Source: Thermodesulfobacteriota bacterium
GTDB lineage: Bacteria > Desulfobacterota > GWC2-55-46
Length of the DNA: 64,000 nucleotides
Direction: 5' to 3'
Assembly: GCA_030583865.1 (NCBI GenBank)
Contig: CP129479.1
Location: 2,566,819-2,630,818 of the forward strand
Each line of letters opens with the position of its first letter. The stretch's first letter is position 1. This document shows, one piece after another, positions 26,850 through 34,297 of this stretch. The position numbers were made by a program, and so were the translations under genes. Under the pieces are notes generated by a model. That model was not told the origin of the DNA and searched no databases. It saw nothing but the letters and a program-made list of their open reading frames with translations.

Positions 26850-26974
26850 CAAAAATCAGAGATCTTCCCTGAAATCAAGGAAGGCCGGGAATAAAAAGCG
26901 GAGCATATATGACAATATGTGAGCATTTTTATTCCCGTAACTACGCAGAGTCCGGGGAAAAGATCAATTTTTAG
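26850..26974. repeat. Dispersed repeat family B, copy 2
   Basis: Hairpin arms GGGAATAAAAAGCGGAGCAT and GTGAGCATTTTTATTCCC are nearly perfect. The outer block ends GTCCGGGGAAAAGATCAATT, running directly into a family A-like tip (GAGCAGCCTGCC) before the mglB stop. Confidence 0.88.
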
Positions 26975-26988
26975 AGCAGCCTGCCAAG

Positions 26989-27471
26989 CTAATTGAAGAG
27001 CTTCTCAATATCCTCGTCGGATATCTCCTCGAGGAGGCTCTCTTTCTCGCTCCCGCCGGCCATCCTGGCCAGGAGCTTCTGAATGGAGCGGGCCAGGTCC
27101 TCGCTAGCCTTCCTCACCCTGAGCCGCACAAGCCCCAGGGACGACCTTTTGTCGAATATGACGACCAGGATGACGCGCTGCTCTATGAGTGATATATGGA
27201 TGTTGTCCTTCTCGCCTTCATGGAAGAGGATGGAGAACTCTTTTTCGCCGATGAGTTTCGCGAGGCCGCCGGTGGCGGCTATGTTGCCTGCCGTGAGGGA
27301 AGCAAGGGAAGTGGCGTCAATGTCCCTCGTTTCGCCGCTCGATGCTATGAGCTGGCCGTCCTTGTCCACGAGGTACACGCACTTCGCGTTAGCTTCCTTG
27401 AGGAGCTTGTCGATCGAGGAGGTTATCTCCCTGTACTCCTCCTCGTACATCACGAATGAGCTCTGAGGCAT
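26989..27471 (-). CDS. mglB: MglB-type roadblock/LC7 GTPase-activating protein
   Basis: The 160-residue protein has a roadblock/LC7 fold: a helix (EEYREITSSIDKLLKEANAKC), the strand VYLVDKDGQLIASSGE, a DATSLASLTAGNIAATGGLAKLIGE helix and IEQRVILVVIFDKRSSLGLVRLRV. MglB dimers activate GTP hydrolysis by MglA. The C-terminal tail is acidic (EEISDEDIEKLFN). The start could be the first Met or the one at residue 8. Being paired with mglA makes the call firm. Confidence 0.9.
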   Translation of the reverse strand: MPQSSFVMYEEEYREITSSIDKLLKEANAKCVYLVDKDGQLIASSGETRDIDATSLASLTAGNIAATGGLAKLIGEKEFSILFHEGEKDNIHISLIEQRVILVVIFDKRSSLGLVRLRVRKASEDLARSIQKLLARMAGGSEKESLLEEISDEDIEKLFN

Positions 27472-27692
27472 TTACCGACCTTCTCCTGACGGATGGTGAA
27501 AAAGAGCCCCTCCGCCTTCTTCCGCCGCTCCCTGCCGGAAATAGGGGGGGCGGCAAACAGTTCGACCTAAGGGGCTCGTCCTTTTTTATGTACAGATGGG
27601 CTACGTCCCGGAGAGCGCGGGCCGTTAACGGCGCGACCGCCCGGCTTGAAACGGCCCTCAAGCTTCCTGGAGGGCCTCCCCCTTACGCGGCT

Positions 27693-28628
27693 TTACAGGC
27701 GCTTGCCTTCGAGGTCCAGCAGGCGCTGCCACTCGGCATCGACCCGGTTCTGGAACTCTTCAAGAAGCCCAGCGTTCTCTGGCTTGAAGAGGTGCTTGAA
27801 CCTGCCCTGGGGCTTGAGCCAGTCTACGAGCGGCTTTTTTTCCTTGGGCTTGTAGTTTATCTTCAGGACCCCGTTCTCCACCTCGTAGATGGGCCAGTAA
27901 CATGTATCGACGGAAAGCTTCGCCAACTTGATAGAATCTTCCGATTTCGTGTACCAGCCGAGCGGGCAGGGGGACATGACGTTCATGAAGGTCGGCCCCT
28001 GGGTCTTAAGCGCCTTCTCTGCCTTTTTCGAGAGGTCCGACCAGTTGTGCGGGCTCGCCTGCGCCGCGTACGGGATGTCGTGCGCTATGACGATCCTTGT
28101 AAGGTCTTTCCGCCACTGCTTCTTGCCGGGTATGACCTGGCCGGCTGGCGAAGTGGTGGTGCTGGAATAGAAGGGCGTCGCGCTCGACCTCTGGATGCCC
28201 GTATTCATGTAAGCGCCGTTGTCGTAGCAGACGTAGAGGAAGTTGTGCCCGCGCTCCAGCGCGCCGGAGAGGGCCTGAAGCCCTATGTCATAGGTGCCGC
28301 CGTCGCCGCCGAAGGCCACGAACTTTATGTCCTTGTCGCCTCCGGGGAGCGCGCCCTTTTTCTTGAGCGCCCTGTAGGCCGATTCGATCCCGCTTATGGT
28401 CGCGGCCGCGTTCTCGAAAGCAGAGTGTATCCAGGGCACCCTCCAGGCCGTGTACGGGTATATGGTGGTGCCGACCTCGAGGCACCCGGTTGCGGTGGTG
28501 GTTACCACGGGCCCGTTTGCCGCGCGGAGCACCAGCCTCACAATGGGCGGGATGCCGCAGCCCGCGCAAAGCCTGTGCCCGCCGGAGAAAAGCTCCTGCT
28601 GTTTCGAAAGATCCTTGAGGGTTGCCAT
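27693..28628 (-). CDS. porB: Pyruvate:ferredoxin oxidoreductase beta subunit
   Basis: The beta subunit binds thiamine diphosphate and a [4Fe-4S] cluster. The 311-residue chain shows C21-A-G-C24-G and ATGCLEVG (cluster cysteines), the TPP motif FGGDGGTYDIGLQALSGA and YDNGAYMNTGIQRSSATPF. A GGAGAGG ribosome site precedes the ATG. It is the last gene of porG-porD-porA-porB. A 2-oxoisovalerate enzyme of the same four-subunit type cannot be fully ruled out, though the long C-terminal tail fits PorB. Confidence 0.93.
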   Translation of the reverse strand: MATLKDLSKQQELFSGGHRLCAGCGIPPIVRLVLRAANGPVVTTTATGCLEVGTTIYPYTAWRVPWIHSAFENAAATISGIESAYRALKKKGALPGGDKDIKFVAFGGDGGTYDIGLQALSGALERGHNFLYVCYDNGAYMNTGIQRSSATPFYSSTTTSPAGQVIPGKKQWRKDLTRIVIAHDIPYAAQASPHNWSDLSKKAEKALKTQGPTFMNVMSPCPLGWYTKSEDSIKLAKLSVDTCYWPIYEVENGVLKINYKPKEKKPLVDWLKPQGRFKHLFKPENAGLLEEFQNRVDAEWQRLLDLEGKRL

Positions 28629-28695
28629 ATTTTAACCTCTCCAAGCCCCGAAGGGCCTTGTTTTCTTTTTATAGGCGCCGTTTTCAGGCGCGTCA

Positions 28696-29886
28696 TTACA
28701 GGGTGATGTACTTTACGAGGGTATCCACTCTGCCGGTCTCGGCGGCCTTGAGCGCCTCGTTGAAGACCTCCACCGCGTCCTTTACCTTGTAGTCCCTTCC
28801 GCCGAGGCCGTATATGCGGTTCATGACCCTGGGCCTTGGGTCCAGGTCATAGAGCGCGGAGCGGACCTCTGAGAAGACCGGCCCGCCGAAGGCGTTCATG
28901 GAGTCCGCCCTGTCGAGCACGGTAACGGCCTTGCAGCCCTTCAGGGCCCCGGCTATCTCCTGCCAGGGGAAGGGCCTGAAGAGCCTGGGCCTCAAGAGCC
29001 CGACCTTCTTCCCCTCTTTCCTTAGCGCGTCCACGGCGACCTTTGTGGTGCCCGCCGCGGAGTTCAGGACCACTATCGCGGCCTCGGCGTCCTCGAGCCT
29101 GTACGTCTCGAAGAGGCCGTACTCGCGGCCGAACCTCTTCCCAAAGTCCTTCATCACCTCGATGGCAGCGCCCTTGGCCCTTGTCATGGCCTCGGACTGC
29201 TGGCGCTTGAACTCGATATAGGTGTCAGGAAGGGTCATGGCGCCGAAGGTCGGGGCCTTGTCCGTGTCCAGGAGCGAGGCCTTTGCGTTGTACGAGCCTA
29301 TGAACTGCCTGACCTCCTGGTCTTCAATGAGCGAGATGTTCTCTATCGCGTGGCTCGTTATGAAGCCGTCCAGGCATACCATCGCTGGCAGGAGCACGTC
29401 CTTGTGCTCGGCTATCCGGAGGGCCATGAAGACGTTGTCATAGGCTTCCTGCACTGTCTCGGAATAGAGCTGCACCCAGCCCGAGTCCCTTGCGCCCATC
29501 GAGTCCGAGTGGTCGCAGTGTATGTTTATGGGGGCCGAGAGGGCCCTGTTCACGTTCGCGAGCACTATCGGGAGCCTCATGCCCGAGGCTATGTAGAGCA
29601 TCTCCCACATGAGGGCAAGTCCCTGCGAGGAGGTCGCGGTCATGACGCGCGCCCCGGCGGCCGCAGCGCCTATGCATGCGCTCATGGCCGAATGCTCGCT
29701 CTCGACGGTTATAAGTTCTGTTGTGACCTCGCCGTCGGCCACGTAGCCCGAAAAATCCTCCACTATCTGGGTGGAGGGCGTTATCGGGTAGGCGGCGCAG
29801 ACGTCGGGGTTTATCTGCTTCATGGCATAGGCCACGGCGGAATTCCCCGTGAGCCCCGTCTGCCCCTTGGTCGCCGTTATAGCCAT
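28696..29886 (-). CDS. porA: Pyruvate:ferredoxin oxidoreductase alpha subunit
   Basis: The true start is the ATG at 29886, which shares its A with the TAA stop of porD; the frame upstream is spurious. The 396-residue subunit has VCAAYPITPSTQIVEDFSG, TVESEHSAMSACIGAAAAGA and TATSSQGLALMWEMLY, the pyrimidine-binding and substrate-binding blocks of PorA. It works with the other three subunits to convert pyruvate and CoA to acetyl-CoA, CO2 and reduced ferredoxin in the cytoplasm. Confidence 0.95.
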   Translation of the reverse strand: MAITATKGQTGLTGNSAVAYAMKQINPDVCAAYPITPSTQIVEDFSGYVADGEVTTELITVESEHSAMSACIGAAAAGARVMTATSSQGLALMWEMLYIASGMRLPIVLANVNRALSAPINIHCDHSDSMGARDSGWVQLYSETVQEAYDNVFMALRIAEHKDVLLPAMVCLDGFITSHAIENISLIEDQEVRQFIGSYNAKASLLDTDKAPTFGAMTLPDTYIEFKRQQSEAMTRAKGAAIEVMKDFGKRFGREYGLFETYRLEDAEAAIVVLNSAAGTTKVAVDALRKEGKKVGLLRPRLFRPFPWQEIAGALKGCKAVTVLDRADSMNAFGGPVFSEVRSALYDLDPRPRVMNRIYGLGGRDYKVKDAVEVFNEALKAAETGRVDTLVKYITL

Positions 29887-30167
29887 TATTCGGCCTCCTC
29901 TACCATTTTTATCGCCTTCACCTTGTCCGGGCACTCGACCGCGCAGATGCCGCAGCCCTTGCAGTGCTCCAGGTCGAACCCTGCCATCTTGCCCTCTTCG
30001 GTCACGACCGCGGAGTCCGGGCACATGACCCAGCATATGAGGCAACTGGTGCACTTATCGAGGTCCACGACCGGACGGAGCTTCCTCCAGCCGCCAGTCG
30101 AATAATCATGGGCCGTGCCGCCCTTTGGTATGACCCCGCCGAGGGGGTATTCCTTTTTCTCGACCAT
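29886..30167 (-). CDS. porD: Pyruvate:ferredoxin oxidoreductase delta subunit (2[4Fe-4S])
   Basis: This 93-residue ferredoxin-like subunit has two C-x2-C-x2-C-x3-C motifs, CTSCLICWVMCPD and CKGCGICAVECPD, which bind two [4Fe-4S] clusters. The N-terminal GGWRKLRPVVDLDKCTSC is typical of PorD. An AAAGGA site lies upstream. A family A repeat separates it from porG. Confidence 0.95.
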   Translation of the reverse strand: MVEKKEYPLGGVIPKGGTAHDYSTGGWRKLRPVVDLDKCTSCLICWVMCPDSAVVTEEGKMAGFDLEHCKGCGICAVECPDKVKAIKMVEEAE

Positions 30168-30200
30168 TTATAGAATCCTTTCCGGGATTATGCTTTCTAT

Positions 30201-30331
30201 CAGGCTGCTGAAAAAGTCCATCTGCTTCGAAGGCTACGTCGCTCGTCACTAAGGCGTATACAAACATACGCCTCACTCCTCGCTCCCCTGTTCCTAATGG
30301 GGCCTCGCATCTGGAACTTTTTGAGCAGCCT
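30201..30331. repeat. Dispersed repeat family A, copy 2, inside the por operon
   Basis: Ends are CAGGCTGCTGAAAAAGTCC and GGAACTTTTTGAGCAGCCTA; the centre has AAGGCGTATAC...GTATACGCC-like arms. It carries a few extra bases relative to other copies. Its place between porG and porD means a por transcript must read through it. Confidence 0.88.
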
Positions 30332-30358
30332 AGCGATTTACTTTTTTTCCGTAAACTG

Positions 30359-30967
30359 CTAGCCTTTTACTTCCTCGTAGCCCCTGCCCATGGCGGCCAC
30401 GTTCCCCTCTATAACCTTGGGGCTGAACTTCTTGGAGTAGTTCTCCTTGAAGTTCTCGACAAGCCCCTCGAGCGTTATGAACGACGTGGCCTTTGCGAGG
30501 GCCCCGAGCATGGGGGTGTTCGGCATCATCCTGCCGATGGTTTCGATGGATATCTTCGCAGCGTCCAGGGTGAAGACCTTTACGTCCTTCCTCCCCTCGA
30601 GCCCCAGCTCTTTCCTCATCTCCTCCGGGCTCTTGGGCGTGTTTACTATGAATATCGCGTTCTCAGGGGTCCCCTCCGTCACTCCTCCCGATGACTCCAT
30701 GCCGCCGGAGAGGTTCATGCCGATGAGCGTGGGGTCTGCTATGAGGACGTATCTCGGGTTCGTCACCTGGCAGTGGAGCCTTATCGGCTCTTCCGATATC
30801 CTGTTGTAAGCCTTGACCGGCGCGCCCATCCTCTCAGGGCCGAACTCCGGGAAGGCCTGGACGAATTTGCCTGACCGGAGGCACGCTTCCCCAAGGACCT
30901 TGGCCGCGGTCACGATACCCTGCTGGGCCCTTCCATGCCATCTTACCTCTATGTAGTTCTCCATCAT
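30359..30967 (-). CDS. porG: Pyruvate:ferredoxin oxidoreductase gamma subunit
   Basis: The 202-residue subunit starts YIEVRWHGRAQQGIVTAAKVL, followed by AFPEFGPERMGAPVKAYNRIS, both PorG signatures. It completes the four-subunit enzyme. Two adjacent ATG codons (30967, 30964) follow AAGGAAGAGG. It is the first gene of the por run and the only one separated from the rest by a repeat. Confidence 0.94.
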   Translation of the reverse strand: MMENYIEVRWHGRAQQGIVTAAKVLGEACLRSGKFVQAFPEFGPERMGAPVKAYNRISEEPIRLHCQVTNPRYVLIADPTLIGMNLSGGMESSGGVTEGTPENAIFIVNTPKSPEEMRKELGLEGRKDVKVFTLDAAKISIETIGRMMPNTPMLGALAKATSFITLEGLVENFKENYSKKFSPKVIEGNVAAMGRGYEEVKG

Positions 30968-31047
30968 CCTCTTCCTTTGGATTATTTTTCATTCAAGCGC
31001 GCCCCTGATTTCCAGTTCCGGCGCTCTATCCTCACCCCGGCCTCTCC

Positions 31048-31644
31048 CTACAGCTCTCTTCGCCCTTCGAGCGCCCTGCCGAGCGTTGCCCCGTCCATGA
31101 ACTCGACGTAGCTCCCGACTGGTATGCCGGAGGCGAGCCTTGTGACCCTCGCCCCGTAGGGCTTGAGAAGCTTCGTAAGGTAGGTGGAGGTGCCTTCACC
31201 TTCGGAGTCGAAGCCGGTGGCGAGAATGACTTCGCTTATGCCGCCGGCCTCAAGCCTTGAGACGAGCTCGCGTATCCTTATCTCCTCGGGCCCGACGCCC
31301 TTAAGAGGCGCGAGGCTCCCGTGGAGCACATGGTACCTCCCCCTGTAGCCGCCCATGGACTCTATGGCCATCATGTCCTTGAAATCGGAGACCACGCATA
31401 TTATCGAGGGGTCCCTCTGCGGGTCGGCGCATATCCTGCACGGGTCTTCCTCGGAGAAGGTCATGCAAACGGAGCAGAGCGCCACCTTGTCCTTGACCGA
31501 GGCTATTGCCCCGGCAAGGCCGGCGGCGAACTCCCTGTCCGAATTCAGGATGAAAAGCGCGAGCCTGGTGGCCGTCTTCTCCCCTATGCCCGGGAGCCTC
31601 GAAATAGCCCTTATCAGGTCATTTATAGGCCCCGCGTACTGCAT
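31048..31644 (-). CDS. recR: Recombination mediator RecR
   Basis: RecR with RecF/RecO loads RecA at gaps. The 198-residue protein shows the helix-hairpin-helix (ISRLPGIGEKTATRLALFIL), a C4 zinc finger (CSVCMTFSEEDPCRIC) and a TOPRIM domain (IICVVSDFKDMMAIE ... EVILATGFDSEGEGTSTYL), ending with TRLASGIPVGSYVEFMDGATLG. It follows ybaB and dnaX in the conserved dnaX-ybaB-recR order. Confidence 0.97.
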   Translation of the reverse strand: MQYAGPINDLIRAISRLPGIGEKTATRLALFILNSDREFAAGLAGAIASVKDKVALCSVCMTFSEEDPCRICADPQRDPSIICVVSDFKDMMAIESMGGYRGRYHVLHGSLAPLKGVGPEEIRIRELVSRLEAGGISEVILATGFDSEGEGTSTYLTKLLKPYGARVTRLASGIPVGSYVEFMDGATLGRALEGRREL

Positions 31645-31748
31645 CCTTTAAAATCCATCCTTGTTCCGCCGGGCAGCAGCCCGGAGATTCTCAACTGGGT
31701 TTACGGGCCGCATTAAAGGGAGGCCCCTGAAACCCCGGTATTTGGTGA

Positions 31749-32072
31749 TTAGAAGAGTCCGCCCGGAAGGTTGAGCCCCAGGCCCGAGGTAAGCTTGCCC
31801 ATCTCCTCCTGGACCATCTCCTTGCTTTTCCTCAAACCCTCGCTGACTGCAGCCACTACAAGGTCCTGGAGCATTTCGATGTCCTTGGGGTCCACAACGG
31901 AAGGGTCTATCTTGAGCGCGACCAGCTCCTGGCTGCCGTTTACCGTAGCGGTAACCATGCCGCCGCCGCTTGAGGCTTCGACCGTCTTCGAGGCAAGCTC
32001 CTTCTGCATCTCGGCCATCTTTTCCTGCATCTTCTGGGCCTGCCTCATGAGATTGCCCAATTGCTTAGACAT
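31749..32072 (-). CDS. ybaB: YbaB/EbfC nucleoid-associated protein
   Basis: The 107-residue protein has the N-terminal helix LMRQAQKMQEKMAEMQKEL and the GGGMVTATVNGSQELVALKI core of the YbaB/EbfC family, DNA-binding dimers encoded between dnaX and recR in many bacteria. Its ATG overlaps the dnaX stop by eight bases, suggesting translational coupling. Confidence 0.95.
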   Translation of the reverse strand: MSKQLGNLMRQAQKMQEKMAEMQKELASKTVEASSGGGMVTATVNGSQELVALKIDPSVVDPKDIEMLQDLVVAAVSEGLRKSKEMVQEEMGKLTSGLGLNLPGGLF

Positions 32073-33744
32073 TGGTCCTCCTCCGGTCCTCTATGATCCT
32101 ACCGCCGAGGATGCGAAGAGCATCCTTGACGACTGGGTCTGCATCCTTTTTCGCTGCGGTGAGCGCGCCTGCGGCAACGCCGTTTATCCTTACCGAGACA
32201 GGCCGCCCGTAAAACTCTCCCAGGCACGCCTCCAGGGTTTCCCTGTTTACGGAAAGCCTTGCCCCTGTCCTCGCCCCGGCGCTGATGCTTACTATGCCGT
32301 CCTGGAGCTCAAGGGCCGCGTCTTTCAAAAGCTCCTGGAGCTCCGGCTTTCTCCTGCTTACGAACTCGATCGGCCCGGGGGCTCCGGAACCGCATTCCGG
32401 TCTCTTATCCCGGGGCCGGGCATCCTTCTCAGCCCCGGCCTTTTCCCCTTGCTCATCCAGGGAAGCGCTCCCGGCCTTCGCCTTCTCAACCGGCCTTGCT
32501 TCGTTCTGCCCCTCTTTTTTCCAGGGGAGCGGGCCTCCGCTTCTTTCAGCGGCTGCCGGCTTCGGGGCCGAAGGGACACTGCCTGAGCCCGGTCCCGGAC
32601 CGAGCCTTAATGCCAGCGACTCAAGCCTTTCCATTACCGAGCCCAGGGGTTCGAGCTCGTCAAGGTGTGCCGCCCTGAGGAGCGCCATCTCGAGCGCATA
32701 CCTCGGGTGGGCTGACCTTGACACCTCTTCATAGCCCTTCGAGAGGACCGTGAAGATCATCTGGAGCCTCTCGTGCCCCACCCGCTCCGATATCGCCCGG
32801 AGCCTCTCGATTTCGCTGTCAGGGAGGTCGAGGAGAGCGCTTTCCCCGGTTGCCTTGAGTACGGCCAGGTCCCTCACATGCTCAAGGAGGTCGCTCAGGG
32901 CCTTCTTAAAATCATACCCAAAATTATATACTTTTTCAACAATATTCAAACACGCGCCGGTGTCCTTGCCTATGACCGCCTCGGAGAGTTCGTACAGGAC
33001 GGTCCTGGCCATGAGGCCCAGCGCCTCGGCCACGTCCGCCTCCCTGAGCTCTCCCCCGGAGAAGGCCAGGGCCTGCTCAAGGAGGCTCTGGGAATCCCTC
33101 ATGCTCCCGTCCGCTTCCCTCGCTATTAGATACAGGGCCTTGTCCTCGAAATTTATCCCCTCGCGCCCCGCTATCTCGACCAGGCGCGACTGGATGTCCC
33201 TGAATGGTATCCGCTTGAAATCGAAGCGCTGGCATCTCGAAAGTATGGTCGCGGGAATCTTATGCACCTCGGTGGTGGCGAAGATGAAGACGGCGTGGGG
33301 CGGCGGCTCCTCGATCGTCTTAAGTAGCGCGTTGAAGGCTGCCGTCGAGAGCATGTGGACTTCGTCGATGATATAGACCTTGTACTTGCCCTCGGACGGC
33401 ACGTACCTTACGCTATCGGATATCTCCCTTATATTGTCTACGCTGTTATTGGAGGCGCCGTCTATCTCGAGGACGTCGACTGACGAGCCGAGCGCAACGC
33501 CCCTGCAGGACGGGCATTCGTTGCAGGGGTCCGCCGTGGGGCCCCCGGAGCAGTTCAGGCACTTGGAAAGGATTCGGGCCGCGGTGGTCTTCCCGACGCC
33601 CCTCGGCCCGGAGAAGAGGTACGCATGGGCAATTCTCCCGGAGGCGATGGCGTTCCTCAAGGTCCTCGTGACATGGGCCTGGCCCACGACCTCGTCAAAG
33701 ACACCCGGACGCCACTTCCTCGCTATTACCTGGTAGGAAGACAT
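32065..33744 (-). CDS. dnaX: DNA polymerase III tau (and possibly gamma) subunit
   Basis: DnaX is the clamp-loader motor. The 559-residue protein has YQVIARKWRPGVFDEVVGQ, Walker A GPRGVGKTTAAR, a zinc module (CLNC...CNECPSC), DEVHML and the sensor motif TTEVHKIPATILSRCQRF, then domain III and a charged linker. In the linker, codons 409-410 are AAA AAA followed by G, with GGAGG 13 bases upstream. A -1 shift there would end nine codons later, giving a gamma-like product of about 419 residues. The shift itself is inference. Confidence 0.96.
   Translation of the reverse strand: MSSYQVIARKWRPGVFDEVVGQAHVTRTLRNAIASGRIAHAYLFSGPRGVGKTTAARILSKCLNCSGGPTADPCNECPSCRGVALGSSVDVLEIDGASNNSVDNIREISDSVRYVPSEGKYKVYIIDEVHMLSTAAFNALLKTIEEPPPHAVFIFATTEVHKIPATILSRCQRFDFKRIPFRDIQSRLVEIAGREGINFEDKALYLIAREADGSMRDSQSLLEQALAFSGGELREADVAEALGLMARTVLYELSEAVIGKDTGACLNIVEKVYNFGYDFKKALSDLLEHVRDLAVLKATGESALLDLPDSEIERLRAISERVGHERLQMIFTVLSKGYEEVSRSAHPRYALEMALLRAAHLDELEPLGSVMERLESLALRLGPGPGSGSVPSAPKPAAAERSGGPLPWKKEGQNEARPVEKAKAGSASLDEQGEKAGAEKDARPRDKRPECGSGAPGPIEFVSRRKPELQELLKDAALELQDGIVSISAGARTGARLSVNRETLEACLGEFYGRPVSVRINGVAAGALTAAKKDADPVVKDALRILGGRIIEDRRRTNV
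32509..32536 (-). promoter_or_regulatory. Candidate programmed -1 frameshift site in dnaX
   Basis: On the minus strand the sequence runs GGAGG, 13 bases, then AAAAAAG. The -1 frame meets a TGA nine codons on. E. coli dnaX uses A-AAA-AAG with an upstream Shine-Dalgarno-like stimulator, so the arrangement is similar, but here the in-frame heptamer is G-AAA-AAA. Polymerase slippage on six A is an alternative route to the same product. Confidence 0.45.
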
Positions 33745-33765
33745 TCAAATGGCCCTTGGCAACAT

Positions 33766-33886
33766 CTAAAAATCGATCTTTTTCCCGGACTCTGCCGTAA
33801 AATAAAATGCTCACATATTAACAATATGCTCCGCATTTTATTCCCGGCCTTCCTCGATCACGGAAAAAATCTCAATTTTTCAGAGA
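33766..33886. repeat. Dispersed repeat family B, copy 4 (inverted)
   Basis: In reverse orientation it shows the same outer block (ATCTTTTTCCCGGACTCTGC) and hairpin arms (AAAATAAAATGCTC and GCATTTTATTCCCGG). It lies between the SRP RNA gene and dnaX. Confidence 0.85.
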
Positions 33887-33937
33887 TTGCCTTTTATTTC
33901 CATCAGGGGATTTTGCCCGACAGAAGGATGGAACAGG

Positions 33938-34077
33938 TCGGTTTGCGGACGCCGTTGATAGCCAGGCACCCTTGCGGCACATGGGCGGAACTGCTACCGT
34001 TGCTTCCTTCCGGACCTGGCGGGGTTTACAGCCCTCCATTGCGCAAGACCCGGCTATCAACGGCTGCCGCAAACCTC
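33938..34077 (-). ncRNA. ffs: Signal recognition particle RNA (4.5S-like)
   Basis: The minus strand carries the conserved SRP domain IV core CAGGTCCGGAAGGAAGCA with the facing strand GTAGCAG. Long flanking arms pair: GGTTTGCGG near 34075 with CCGCAAACC near 33940, and GCCGTTGATAGCC with GGCTATCAACGGC. The arms make an RNA of about 140 bases, somewhat longer than E. coli 4.5S. The order ffs-dnaX-ybaB-recR is conserved in many bacteria and supports the call. Exact ends are estimated from the pairing. Confidence 0.93.
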
Positions 34078-34082
34078 TCCCG

Positions 34083-34128
34083 GACACGCTGTCCGGGCCT
34101 ATTGATTATATACCAGAAAAAGTCTTAA
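34083..34128 (-). promoter_or_regulatory. Promoter of the SRP RNA gene with a start-proximal dyad
   Basis: A perfect TATAAT lies at 34110-34105 on the minus strand, with a weak TTGGTC box about 19 bases upstream (17 if TATATA is used). Just downstream, CCCGGACA-GCG-TGTCCGGG forms a perfect hairpin between the promoter and the mature RNA arm, possibly a processed leader. Confidence 0.55.
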
Positions 34129-34297
34129 AGACCAAGCGCTCTTTTGAAACCGCCCTGAAATAGGCAGACCCCGCCTTTGAAGGCCTCGAAGGACCGTCTT
34201 TCCATAAAGGCGGCATATGCGGAAGACGCAGCATGCTCGCCTAAATCCTTGAAATATAACGGAATTGCCGATAAAAGGCAGGTCGGGCAGGGGCTTC

